A stretch of DNA of 64,000 bases, from assembly GCA_030428705.1 (NCBI GenBank), contig JAUIDI010000006.1, positions 62,001 through 126,000 of the forward strand, written 5' to 3'. The notes under the pieces were generated by a model that saw only the letters and a list, made by a program, of their open reading frames with translations, ran no database searches and was not told the DNA's origin. The first letter of the stretch is position 1; each line of letters starts with the position of its first letter. Both the position numbers and the translations under genes were made by a program. Below are positions 21,701-28,802 of this stretch, piece after piece. Source of the stretch: Bacteroidia bacterium (GTDB lineage: Bacteria > Bacteroidota > Bacteroidia > Flavobacteriales > Flavobacteriaceae).

Positions 21701-22244
21701 AGAAGGGAGTAATGGACAAGATGGTCAGAATGAGGGAAATGGAAAACAAGGAAATAAAGGCAAGGAAATGGGGGAGGGCCAACAAGGGCAGTCGGGTGGT
21801 CTTGGCAATGGCGAGCCTAGCGAGGATGAGTTAAAAGAAATCTATGAAATTTACAAAAGCCAACAAATGTTGCGACAAAAATTGGAGGAGCAGTTACGTG
21901 ATATGATAAAAAATGATGACCGTAAATTGGGTGAAAAGCTGCTACGTCAAATGGAGGATTTCGAAAATGATTTATTGGAGAATGGCGTTACAGAGCGCAC
22001 GCTATCGAAAGTAAATACCATTCAATATGAGCTGTTAAGGTTAGAGAACGCCGCTTTAAAACAGGGAAAAAAGCAGGAGCGCGAAAGTAATACCAACAAG
22101 ATGGAGTTCAAAACGCCTATTACTACTAAACCCTCATTATTAGATAATTATCGCAATGAAGTTGAAATTTTAGACAGACAAGCACTACCTTTGCGCCGAA
22201 ATTTTCAGAACAAGGTAAAGGAGTATTTTAAAAGCGATGATTGA
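18765..22244 (+). CDS. DUF4175-family membrane/coiled-coil protein
   Basis: The 1,159-residue protein has two membrane helices near the N-terminus (residues ~25-75, LFFVLGLLFLIVILGVEYFL then FILLLAFIMVEGYLFF) and a third near 155-175. A large beta-rich periplasmic region follows. Residues ~490-900 are long charged coiled coils (repeated EELAKK/LDELGKK), and ~910-1030 is a Gly/Glu/Gln/Ser low-complexity stretch. It belongs to the DUF4175 family common in Bacteroidota; its function is unknown. The start is TTG 18765: no ATG lies in frame upstream, and the next Met (residue 22) would cut conserved N-terminal sequence. A near-consensus -7 element (TATCTTGG) ends 18 nt before it. Its stop overlaps the ybeY start by 8 nt (ATGATTGA), so the two are translationally coupled. 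Confidence 0.9.
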   Translation: MQQYQNILHKLKEFTRRFYTKMLVKGALLFFVLGLLFLIVILGVEYFLWMNSIGRFILLLAFIMVEGYLFFRYILTPLFYLFRIKEGISNKQASTIIGKHFPEVGDKLLNLLDLAEDSQKSELLLASIEQRSEKLDPIPFAKAVDFRENLKYAKYLAIPVAIFALIGLSGNLGNFFGSADRVVNYDLAYEPPAPFFFTLLSAKLDVLESDTYTAQVMTEGDVKPKDVYIVVDGTEFLLQESDGVFKHTFSPPLSPTAFYFMANGIRSKEYKLNVLKTPSIQDFELALDYPAYVGKQKETLRSTGNATFPEGTKVTWQIVGRDTDRIDLITKDTLNTFQSDGVNFRLTERIYKNFPYQLATSNRNVSNYEKLDYRFTVIKDAYPTIKATQVIDSLNPNVSYYIGEASDDYKIAKISLVCYPDSNSDDKQRIELAAPNVNFEQFYYTFPSGLDLEEGRSYSFYFEVVDNDAIHKGKVSKSQIFTTALLDDNQLRNKELESQQSIIDNMDRSLEKFKEQKETLKEINAEQKEKSQLNFNDQNQIKDFLKKQQQQENLMQKFSNQLKENLDKSAKDDELNKMLQERLERQELEAKKNEKLLDELNKIADKIDKEELAKRLDELGKKQQNSERNLEQLLELTKRYYVTEKTSQLAKDLEELAKKQDILSDLKLGQDFSNKEQEKLNEDFEKISDELEELAKDNENLKKPLDLKVGKEASEAVKKDQKEALEEINKHQGIEETSESGEKENAADKAKEKQKSAASKMKKMSEELDGSSMSGGGGSSITEDAEMLRQILDNLITFSFKQENLFDVLEANDNEISQFSRSVREQQELKELFGHVDDSLFSLSLRRAELSEFVNEQITEVYYNIDKALESMAENQIHQGISYQKYVLNASNSLADFLANILDNMQQSMQMGNGQSDEEGFQLPDIIKGQGELKEKMEGMGNSNSGKPESGEEQGKEGEGKSGEGQSDSKGDQGGQKGEEGSNGQDGQNEGNGKQGNKGKEMGEGQQGQSGGLGNGEPSEDELKEIYEIYKSQQMLRQKLEEQLRDMIKNDDRKLGEKLLRQMEDFENDLLENGVTERTLSKVNTIQYELLRLENAALKQGKKQERESNTNKMEFKTPITTKPSLLDNYRNEVEILDRQALPLRRNFQNKVKEYFKSDD

Positions 22245-22656
22245 GTTTCACTACGAGACTGATTTTAAGATCACCAGAGAAACATATTATGCCGATTGGG
22301 TAAGTAGGGTTATAGAATCGGAACTTTCCTTTCCTTCCCGGATTGATTATATCTTTTGTGACGATGAGTATTTATTATCCATTAATCAAAAATATCTGGA
22401 CCATGATACGTATACCGATATTATTACTTTTGATTATTCGTCCGGAAAACAAATAGAAGGTGATATTTTTATTTCCGTCGATAGAGTCAAGGAGAATGCT
22501 GAGCGATATGAAGTTGATTTTGAAGATGAGCTGCTTCGAGTGATGGCGCATGGAGTTCTGCATTTGATAGGATATGGGGACAAAACTAAAGATGAGGCTG
22601 AGGTAATGAGGGCCAAGGAAGAAAAAAAAATCAAAATGTTCCACGTGGAACAATAG
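22237..22656 (+). CDS. ybeY: Endoribonuclease YbeY (rRNA maturation)
   Basis: This 139-residue zinc metalloprotein processes the 16S rRNA 3' end and supports ribosome quality control. The metal site is MAHGVLHLIGYGDKT: the first two His of the HGxLHLxGYxH signature are present, but the third ligand position is Asp. The protein ends MFHVEQ; these last codons are themselves the parS-like palindrome at 22637-22652. The start overlaps the DUF4175 stop by 8 nt and mnmG follows 6 nt after the stop, so ybeY sits in a DUF4175-ybeY-mnmG operon. Confidence 0.95.
   Translation: MIEFHYETDFKITRETYYADWVSRVIESELSFPSRIDYIFCDDEYLLSINQKYLDHDTYTDIITFDYSSGKQIEGDIFISVDRVKENAERYEVDFEDELLRVMAHGVLHLIGYGDKTKDEAEVMRAKEEKKIKMFHVEQ
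22637..22652. promoter_or_regulatory. parS-like site 1 (TGTTCCACGTGGAACA), inside 3' end of ybeY
   Basis: This is a perfect 16-bp palindrome matching the ParB-binding parS core (consensus TGTTTCACGTGAAACA) with symmetric changes in the arms. It encodes FHVEQ at the YbeY C-terminus, so it is constrained both as DNA and as protein. ParB binds such sites near the replication origin for chromosome segregation. An identical copy lies at 24541. No parA or parB is visible in the window. Confidence 0.85.
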
Positions 22657-22662
22657 AAAAGT

Positions 22663-24531
22663 ATGTTTGCAGATGTATATGATGTTATAGTAGTTGGAGG
22701 GGGCCACGCCGGAGCGGAGGCTGCTGCTGCATCCGCCAACATGGGGTCAAAGACCTTGTTGGTTACGATGAACTTGCAAACCATTGGGCAGATGTCATGC
22801 AACCCGGCTATGGGGGGTATTGCAAAAGGCCAGATTGTTAGGGAAATCGATGCCCTTGGGGGATATAGTGGAATAATTACCGACAAGTCCGCAATTCAGT
22901 TCAAGATGTTGAACAAATCAAAAGGGCCGGCGATGTGGAGCCCAAGGGCGCAAAACGACCGTATGAGGTTTGCCGAAGAATGGCGTTTGGCACTTGAAGG
23001 AACTCCCAATTGTGATTTTTACCAAGAAATGGTCAAGGGACTTTTGGTTGAAGACAATAAAATCGTTGGTGTTCGAACTTCGTTAGGAATTGATATAAAA
23101 GGCCGGGCAGTTGTTTTGACCAATGGCACTTTTCTTAATGGATTGATCCATATCGGCGATAAACAATTCGGTGGAGGTAGAGCAGGTGAGAAAGCTGCTA
23201 CGGGTATTACGGAACAACTTACCGACATTGGCTTTGAAAGCGGACGCATGAAGACGGGAACGCCGCCTAGAGTAGATGGTCGATCTCTTGATTATTCGAA
23301 GATGATCGTTCAACCAGGGGATGAGCAACCCGAAAAATTCTCATATCTCGACACCCCGGTTCTAACCGAACAAAGGGATTGTTATATGAGCCATACCAAT
23401 GCTTTGGTCCATGATTTGTTACGGGAAGGCTTTGACCGTTCCCCGATGTTCAATGGACGAATTAAAAGCATAGGACCTAGATATTGCCCCTCCATTGAAG
23501 ATAAAATCAATCGTTTTGCCGACAAAGAAGCCCATCAACTTTTTGTCGAACCTGAAGGATGGGATACGGTAGAGGTTTATGTGAACGGCTTTTCTACCTC
23601 TCTTCCTGAAGACGTTCAATACAAGGCATTGCGATCGGTAAAAGGTTTTGAGAACGTTAAGTTTTTTAGACCCGGATATGCCATTGAGTACGACTATTTC
23701 CCTCCAACACAATTAAGGCACACCCTCGAGACCAAGCTAATTGACAATCTTTATTTTGCCGGACAGATTAATGGCACGACGGGTTATGAGGAAGCAGCTT
23801 CTCAAGGACTTATGGCAGGCATAAATGCACATCTTAAGCTGAAGGGGGAAGAACCGTTCATATTAAAAAGGGATGAAGCTTACATCGGTGTTTTGATAGA
23901 CGATCTGATAACCAAGGGAACCGAAGAACCTTATCGTATGTTCACCTCTAGGGCCGAATATCGAACACTTTTAAGACAGGACAATGCGGATCTTAGGCTT
24001 ACTCCGAAAGGATATCAAATTGGACTTGCCAGGGAAGACCGCTTGCGGCGTATGGAAAACAAAAAGGAAAAATCGGAAGCTTTTGTCGAGTTTTTCAGAG
24101 AGACGAGTGTTTTACCAGAAGAAATTAATCCTATTTTAGAAAGTGTTGATTCGGCGCTCGTCAAACAGTCGGACAAGATGTTCAAGGTTTTTTCGAGACC
24201 GAACGTTACCATGGAACATATGATGCAATTGGAACCAGTTTCCGCTTTTGTTGCCGAGAATGATTTAAACAGGGAGGTGTTGGAGCAAACCGAAGTACAA
24301 GTAAAGTATTCCGGCTATATAGCAAAGGAAAAGCTTAATGCGGACAAGCTTAATCGCCTTGAGAATGTCAAAATTCCAAAGAATTTTGACTATTCAAAAT
24401 TGAAGTCGCTCTCTTATGAAGCCCGGGAAAAATTAAAGACAATTCAACCGATTACTATTTCACAGGCTTCCCGAATAAGTGGTGTTTCTCCGGCTGACAT
24501 TAGTGTTTTATTAGTCTATCTTGGACGTTGA
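22663..24531 (+). CDS. mnmG: tRNA uridine-5-carboxymethylaminomethyl synthesis enzyme MnmG
   Basis: This 622-residue FAD protein works with MnmE to add the carboxymethylaminomethyl group at wobble uridine 34 of certain tRNAs. The dinucleotide-binding motif is VVGGGHAGAEAA near the N-terminus. Family signatures are MSCNPAMGGIAKGQ and GRMKTGTPPRVDGR, and a C-terminal helical domain ends SRISGVSPADISVLLVYLGR. Length is normal. In many bacteria mnmG (gidA) lies beside the origin region. Here two identical parS-like palindromes flank it, one 10 nt before its start and one 9 nt after its stop. Confidence 0.98.
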   Translation: MFADVYDVIVVGGGHAGAEAAAASANMGSKTLLVTMNLQTIGQMSCNPAMGGIAKGQIVREIDALGGYSGIITDKSAIQFKMLNKSKGPAMWSPRAQNDRMRFAEEWRLALEGTPNCDFYQEMVKGLLVEDNKIVGVRTSLGIDIKGRAVVLTNGTFLNGLIHIGDKQFGGGRAGEKAATGITEQLTDIGFESGRMKTGTPPRVDGRSLDYSKMIVQPGDEQPEKFSYLDTPVLTEQRDCYMSHTNALVHDLLREGFDRSPMFNGRIKSIGPRYCPSIEDKINRFADKEAHQLFVEPEGWDTVEVYVNGFSTSLPEDVQYKALRSVKGFENVKFFRPGYAIEYDYFPPTQLRHTLETKLIDNLYFAGQINGTTGYEEAASQGLMAGINAHLKLKGEEPFILKRDEAYIGVLIDDLITKGTEEPYRMFTSRAEYRTLLRQDNADLRLTPKGYQIGLAREDRLRRMENKKEKSEAFVEFFRETSVLPEEINPILESVDSALVKQSDKMFKVFSRPNVTMEHMMQLEPVSAFVAENDLNREVLEQTEVQVKYSGYIAKEKLNADKLNRLENVKIPKNFDYSKLKSLSYEAREKLKTIQPITISQASRISGVSPADISVLLVYLGR

Positions 24532-24540
24532 TTTTTCCAC

Positions 24541-24556
24541 TGTTCCACGTGGAACA
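24541..24556. promoter_or_regulatory. parS-like site 2 (TGTTCCACGTGGAACA), downstream of mnmG
   Basis: This copy is identical to the site at 22637 and lies in the non-coding gap 9 nt after the mnmG stop, so no coding constraint explains it here. Two exact copies of a 16-bp palindrome within 2 kb is strong support for a real ParB site pair. Confidence 0.87.
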
Positions 24557-24694
24557 ACAAAGCGCGGATACCGCCAAAGCACTTCCCGAACAAAATGAAA
24601 GCTTGGATATTCATTTGATGTTTTAGATTTGTTATTGAGCGGTTTTGAAGTGGCTTGGTTTTTGATAGTTCTTGGGAAACCAAACCGATAGCAC

Positions 24695-25249
24695 ATGCGA
24701 AGAATTTTACTAATTAGCAGTGTCTTTTTTTTATCATATTCCTGTATTCCTTTGAGGATTGCACCTAAAATCGAAGACCACAAAATTACCCGTGGCAAGA
24801 AGTTTAAACGAAGCCTATCAAAAAGACAGATGTTCATTTTTGAGGACCCTAAGGACGAAGGCCACTTCTACGATTACATCAACACCAAATTTCAATTAGG
24901 GCATAATAACGTCTATGACGATGTTCCGTTCATGGTCGATGGCGAACAATATTTCTTAGCTTGGTACGAAGTGGAAATTCCTGATAAGACTTTGGATCTC
25001 GCATCAATTCTTATCAATGTAGGTATGAACGAATTGATGGGCGGAGACGGTGAAAACCCATTTCTAGATACCCCTGAGGTTGTTAGAAAAGGGAATTGGT
25101 ATTTGGCGATTGAAGTGTATAGTGACACTGAGAAAGATTGTTTGGCAGAAAATTCACTTTCAAGGAACGTGGTTTTAAAGTATCTTCGTGCACTGAAAAA
25201 AGAGTACTTAGCCACCCACAACAACAATGAAGTCGTATTTAAGAACTAA
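24695..25249 (+). CDS. Uncharacterised lipoprotein
   Basis: The 184-residue protein begins with a lipoprotein signal (MRRILLISSVFFLSYSC, Cys 17). The mature part has no motif I recognise; it is mixed charged and aromatic with a basic patch (KRSLSKRQM) and an acidic middle. Its last 23 nt overlap the start of the methyltransferase gene, which indicates co-expression. It probably faces the periplasm or is held in the outer membrane. No function can be assigned. Confidence 0.8.
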   Translation: MRRILLISSVFFLSYSCIPLRIAPKIEDHKITRGKKFKRSLSKRQMFIFEDPKDEGHFYDYINTKFQLGHNNVYDDVPFMVDGEQYFLAWYEVEIPDKTLDLASILINVGMNELMGGDGENPFLDTPEVVRKGNWYLAIEVYSDTEKDCLAENSLSRNVVLKYLRALKKEYLATHNNNEVVFKN

Positions 25250-26054
25250 GGATTATTCCGTTTCCCAAGAAGAATTTGAATTGTTATACGACCCCGAAAT
25301 GGAAATGTTGGTGACACGGCCAATTCCGGAAAATCCTGACGAATACTACAAAAGCGACGACTATATTTCGCATACCGATTCAAGCAAGTCCTTGGTCGAT
25401 AAGATTTATCAAATAGTCAAGAAGTTCAGCTTTTATTCCAAGCTAAGGTTGATTAATCAATTTAGCAAGGAAAGGAAAAGATTATTGGATATAGGTGCGG
25501 GTACCGGAGATTTTTTGAAGGCCGCGAAAAGTGCAGGATGGAGCATTTGGGGAATTGAACCAAACCACGATGCGAGAATGCGCGCTCGGGAAAAAAGGGT
25601 GGAATTACTTTCCGAAATAGAGTTGCTTTCCGAGCAAAAGTTTGAGGTAATTACGCTATGGCATGTTCTTGAACATCTTCCTGATTTGGAGAACCAGATC
25701 TTGAAACTGTTAGGGTGCTTGGAACAAAATGGAACATTGGTAATAGCAGTCCCCAATTTCAATTCATACGATGCAAAATACTATAAAGAGTTTTGGGCGG
25801 CATTCGATGTACCTCGACACCTATGGCATTTTTCAACAACGGCAATCGAAAGACTGTTCTTGAAACACGGGCTAAAAGTAGTTAGGGTCAAACCTTTGAT
25901 TTTCGATTCGTTCTATGTCTCGCTGCTTTCAGAAAAGTACAAGACAGGGAAACAGAATTTTGCCAAGGCATTATGGATTGGACTACGATCAAATATTGTC
26001 GCATGGCGTACAAAAGAGTACTCTTCGCTCATTTACATACTACAAAGAGCCTAA
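25227..26054 (+). CDS. Class I SAM-dependent methyltransferase
   Basis: This 275-residue protein carries the SAM-binding motif I LLDIGAGTGDFLKAA (residues ~88-102), an acidic end to strand 2 (GIEPN), and a motif IV/post-IV region (ITLWHVLEHLPDLENQI). A YYKEFWAAFDVPRHLWHF segment is typical of the type 11/12 methyltransferases found next to polysaccharide or tRNA-modification genes. The substrate is unknown. The N-terminus (YSVSQEEFELLYDPEMEML) looks like the substrate-side part of this subfamily. It starts inside the upstream lipoprotein gene (23-nt overlap). Confidence 0.9.
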   Translation: MKSYLRTKDYSVSQEEFELLYDPEMEMLVTRPIPENPDEYYKSDDYISHTDSSKSLVDKIYQIVKKFSFYSKLRLINQFSKERKRLLDIGAGTGDFLKAAKSAGWSIWGIEPNHDARMRAREKRVELLSEIELLSEQKFEVITLWHVLEHLPDLENQILKLLGCLEQNGTLVIAVPNFNSYDAKYYKEFWAAFDVPRHLWHFSTTAIERLFLKHGLKVVRVKPLIFDSFYVSLLSEKYKTGKQNFAKALWIGLRSNIVAWRTKEYSSLIYILQRA

Positions 26055-26377
26055 TGTTTATTTTAAGGCGATTTCCCGAACTTTTCTATCAAGCGGCAAC
26101 ATATCCCATATCATGTCGGAAATTGTACGATAAAGGCCCTTTTATGAAGCAAGAACAAATAGACTAGTCCTATTTTGTAATAAACTAATAATAAATAAAT
26201 CTTATACTAATAGGTTTCTACTTTTACTGGTGCCCCAAAAAATCAATTGAGTAAAAAAACGCACTACTACAAAAAATAAGGTAGCTCTAGAATTTCGAAA
26301 AACCTTTTACTACTTTTGCGCAACTTTAAAAAGAACAGGACTCCGATTAGGATTCCAAAGAACAAAAATTAAACGAG
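26055..26377. other. Intergenic stretch with promoter for the OmpH-like gene
   Basis: These 323 nt hold no convincing gene. They are AT-rich, with no stable T-tailed hairpin seen after the methyltransferase stop. The only clear signal is the -7 element at 26311-26318. Confidence 0.6.
26311..26318 (+). promoter_or_regulatory. Promoter -7 element (TACTTTTG) of OmpH-like gene
   Basis: This is a perfect TAnnTTTG match, 59 nt before the ATG at 26378, giving a leader of about 50 nt. Confidence 0.6.
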
Positions 26378-26884
26378 ATGAAGAATTTAATTTGGATTGC
26401 GATAATAGTGGTGTTGACTTCTTGTGAGCAACAAAAAATAGGTTTTGTCGATAATGTCAAATTGATGGATGAATATCAGGAAAAAATTGACGTCGAGACA
26501 AAATTTAAGGCGAAGGTCGATGCACTGACCAAAAAAAGGGATAGTATCTCACAAGCTTTTCAGATCGAGGCTCAGGCATTTCAATCGAAGGCCCAAAGCA
26601 TGTCTCAGAAAAAGGCGCAGGAAGAGTATGGCCTGATCCAACAAAAAGGGCAGTTCATCGGGCAGCAACTTCAGCAAGAAGACCAACAGTTGCAAGCATC
26701 GGGGCAGATCGAAATGGACAGTATAGTCAGCAAGGTAAAAAAGGAAATCAAGGCCTACGGCGAGGCCAATGGTTATACCTATATATTAGGAGGGGGTGAC
26801 GGAGGTAGTGTACTCTATGGTACAGAAGTTCTCGATCTTACCGATGAAATCGTGAAGATATTGAACGACAAATACAAAAAATAA
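26378..26884 (+). CDS. OmpH/Skp-like periplasmic chaperone, lipoprotein form
   Basis: The 168-residue protein has a lipoprotein signal ending TSC (Cys 16). The Skp/OmpH layout follows: a short strand IGFVDNVKLMDEY, a long Lys/Gln-rich coiled coil (residues ~40-110), and a closing segment AYGEANGYTYILGGGDGG with the family's final strand and helix. Skp-type proteins hold unfolded outer-membrane proteins in the periplasm as trimers with tentacle-like coiled coils. The lipid anchor differs from classical soluble Skp. It is monocistronic, with its own promoter upstream and a strong terminator downstream. Confidence 0.88.
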   Translation: MKNLIWIAIIVVLTSCEQQKIGFVDNVKLMDEYQEKIDVETKFKAKVDALTKKRDSISQAFQIEAQAFQSKAQSMSQKKAQEEYGLIQQKGQFIGQQLQQEDQQLQASGQIEMDSIVSKVKKEIKAYGEANGYTYILGGGDGGSVLYGTEVLDLTDEIVKILNDKYKK

Positions 26885-26910
26885 AACGAACTTTTTATTA
26901 ATACAAGAAG

Positions 26911-26936
26911 GCCATAACAAATGTTATGGCTTTTTT
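26911..26936 (+). terminator. Rho-independent terminator after OmpH-like gene
   Basis: The perfect stem GCCATAAC/GTTATGGC (26911-26930) is followed by TTTTTT. It lies 27 nt after the stop and abuts the convergent DoxX-like gene. Confidence 0.9.
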
Positions 26937-27333
26937 ATTGCTGAAGCAAAAAGACCAAAAAAATAGCAGGAATAAGATAAATAACAATCGTTTTGGCCCC
27001 TTCATAGTCTTTGGCCATTCGTTGACCGAACAATAGCATTAACAGCGACACACATGAGAGAATTGCCCCATAAAATGCCAAGTTGCCACCGGTTGCGAAC
27101 GTAATTTGAACGAGGCCGATCAGGCAAAACAGGCCGGCGAGAACCTCACAAATAAGAACTATGGCCAACATTCCAGTGATCATACCATGTAAGGGAGACT
27201 TTGAAAAATGCGATTTGAGCCAGGAGAGATTACCTTTCCAATCGAATACTTTGTCCAGGCCACTTTGCAAAAAAGTGATGATCAAAAACAATAACAACAA
27301 GATTTCCGTAGCATTTTCCAAAACAGTTTGCAT
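26935..27333 (-). CDS. DoxX-like four-helix membrane protein
   Basis: This 132-residue, very hydrophobic protein has four predicted membrane helices: ILLLLFLIITFLQSG, MITGMLAIVLICEVLAGLF, LAFYGAILSCVSLLMLLFG and TIVIYLIPAIFLVFLL. The length and the GLDKVFDWKG segment after helix 1 suit the DoxX/DUF6-type small membrane proteins of Bacteroidota. No enzymatic motif is visible. It starts 10 nt after the stop of the delta-prime gene and is probably transcribed with it. Confidence 0.75.
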   Translation of the reverse strand: MQTVLENATEILLLLFLIITFLQSGLDKVFDWKGNLSWLKSHFSKSPLHGMITGMLAIVLICEVLAGLFCLIGLVQITFATGGNLAFYGAILSCVSLLMLLFGQRMAKDYEGAKTIVIYLIPAIFLVFLLQQ

Positions 27334-27343
27334 AGGTGAGGTT

Positions 27344-28495
27344 TTATGCCGCTTTTTTATGAAGCAGTCTGGTTAGCTTGATCGATAGATCGGTCAAGAC
27401 GAGTTTAGAATTTCCGTTCCGTTCAATATGGTACATGGCGTCTTCCAGTTCTGAGGTTATTTCCAGAATATTGTTTTCATGGACAAATGAAGCGAACTTC
27501 TCGAGATGAAACCCATCGGCGCGGATTTTCATATAGGCCAAATCTCTCGCATTGAAATTGATGAGCATCGCCTGGCGCATGACCATGAGGCAATATTGCA
27601 AAAACTTTTTTTGGGTTTCCCTTCCCGTTTTGGCCACCTCTTCACTCCATAAAATAAGATCATGGATTGCGGATCGATTCCCCTTTGCCTTAAAGGCGCT
27701 ACGTACCCATTGTACGAACCATTTTTCGAAGATTAGATCCTCTGAGTCAGTGTTCATGAGATCCAAAGCCTTGTTGAAATTTCCATTGGCTTCGAATGCT
27801 ATACGCATGGCTTCGTCCCTGGTACATCCTCTTTCAATAAGCGCGTTTGTGATGGTTTCTTCGGCCAAAGGCGGGAAATGAAGGATTTGACAGCGGGAAC
27901 GGATCGTCTGTATGATTTGTTCCTCTTCTTCTGCAAGCAATAGAAATATTGTTTTTTCGGGCGGTTCCTCGATCAATTTTAAAAGCTTGTTGGCAGCGGC
28001 GGTGTTCATCTTTTCTGCCATCCAAATAAGCATAACCTTGTATCCCCCTTCATAAGACTTCAGTACAAGCTTTTTGACAATATCCTGTGCCTCGTCAACG
28101 CCGATTTGTCCCTGCTTTTTTTCAATTCCGATCAATCGGTACCAATCGAAAAGATTGCCATAGGGCTGTTCTTTTACGAATTGACGCCATTCCTCCATAT
28201 AATGATCGCTAACCGCGTGGCTTTTTACCTTATCGGAATTGGCCACCGGAAAAGCAAAATGAAGATCAGGATGTGCCAGTGAATCAAACTTTAAATTACA
28301 ACTCGTGTCGCCCGCTTCGTTCTCAGAATTTTTATTGCCACAGACTACATATTGTGCATAGGCTAAGGCCAAGGGCAAGGTTCCGGAACCTTCGGGGCCG
28401 ACAAAAAGTTGGGCATGGGGAATTCGCCCCGCGTCGGCACTCGAGGCCAGATGGTTTTTGATGTGGGCCAAGCCCAAAATGTCTTTGAAGCGCAT
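27344..28495 (-). CDS. holB: DNA polymerase III delta-prime subunit (clamp loader)
   Basis: The 383-residue AAA+ protein aligns with clamp-loader delta-prime. It has a RIPHAQLFVGPEGSGTLPLALAYAQ start with a degenerate P-loop (GPEGSGT), an LLKLIEEPPEKTIFLLLAEE block, and a sensor-1/SRC motif IIQTIRSRCQILHFPP. The SRC motif is the arginine-finger region conserved in delta-prime and gamma/tau. The region between residues ~55 and 140 is longer than in Escherichia coli and is typical of Bacteroidota. The start follows the -7 promoter element at 28500 with only 4 nt between, so the mRNA may be leaderless. Confidence 0.92.
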   Translation of the reverse strand: MRFKDILGLAHIKNHLASSADAGRIPHAQLFVGPEGSGTLPLALAYAQYVVCGNKNSENEAGDTSCNLKFDSLAHPDLHFAFPVANSDKVKSHAVSDHYMEEWRQFVKEQPYGNLFDWYRLIGIEKKQGQIGVDEAQDIVKKLVLKSYEGGYKVMLIWMAEKMNTAAANKLLKLIEEPPEKTIFLLLAEEEEQIIQTIRSRCQILHFPPLAEETITNALIERGCTRDEAMRIAFEANGNFNKALDLMNTDSEDLIFEKWFVQWVRSAFKAKGNRSAIHDLILWSEEVAKTGRETQKKFLQYCLMVMRQAMLINFNARDLAYMKIRADGFHLEKFASFVHENNILEITSELEDAMYHIERNGNSKLVLTDLSIKLTRLLHKKAA

Positions 28496-28499
28496 AGTT

Positions 28500-28507
28500 C
28501 AAATATA
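28500..28507 (-). promoter_or_regulatory. Promoter -7 element (TATATTTG) of delta-prime gene
   Basis: The minus strand reads TATATTTG, a perfect TAnnTTTG match, only 4 nt upstream of the ATG at 28495. That predicts a transcript starting at or very near the start codon. Confidence 0.6.
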
Positions 28508-28720
28508 GTTTATTCCGACTTAAAATGGGTGACGGTATCGCTATCGTACAGATATTCAAAAAAACGAATACGGCACCGACCAAACAGTCTGTAAAAATGA
28601 TGGATTGCCATTTTTGTCCCATAAACAGCGGGTTTCGGCATTTTTACACATATGATGAAAAATGATTTTTTTAGCAGGATAAAAACAAGAACCGACCATG
28701 CGGTCGGAAAATATGGCAAA

Positions 28721-28751
28721 ACGGGGCGCCAATTATTGTCCGCCCCGTTTT
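28721..28751. terminator. GC-rich hairpin with T-tract between divergent genes
   Basis: The 8-bp stem ACGGGGCG/CGCCCCGT has a 12-nt loop and is followed by TTT on both strands. It resembles a bidirectional terminator, yet no gene ends here. It may insulate the two divergent promoters or act as a protein-binding palindrome. Confidence 0.4.
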
Positions 28752-28771
28752 ATATGCACGGAAGAAATATC

Positions 28772-28779
28772 TACATTTG
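28772..28779 (+). promoter_or_regulatory. Promoter -7 element (TACATTTG) of pgk
   Basis: This is a perfect TAnnTTTG match, ending 23 nt before the pgk ATG. Confidence 0.65.
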
Positions 28780-28802
28780 GAATTCTTTAAAAACGAGCCT
28801 GA

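Larger units (their letters stand above)
28496..28802. other. Divergent intergenic region between delta-prime and pgk
   Basis: These 307 nt contain the two outward-facing -7 elements (28500-28507 and 28772-28779). Two inverted repeats also lie here: CCGACC/GGTCGG (28692-28707) and ACGGGGCG/CGCCCCGT (28721-28748). Short reading frames crossing it show no recognisable protein sequence. Confidence 0.6.

Noticed and set aside
25973-26167. 64-residue frame overlapping the methyltransferase 3' end
   Set aside because: Most of it is out of frame inside the methyltransferase gene; the remainder has no recognisable features.
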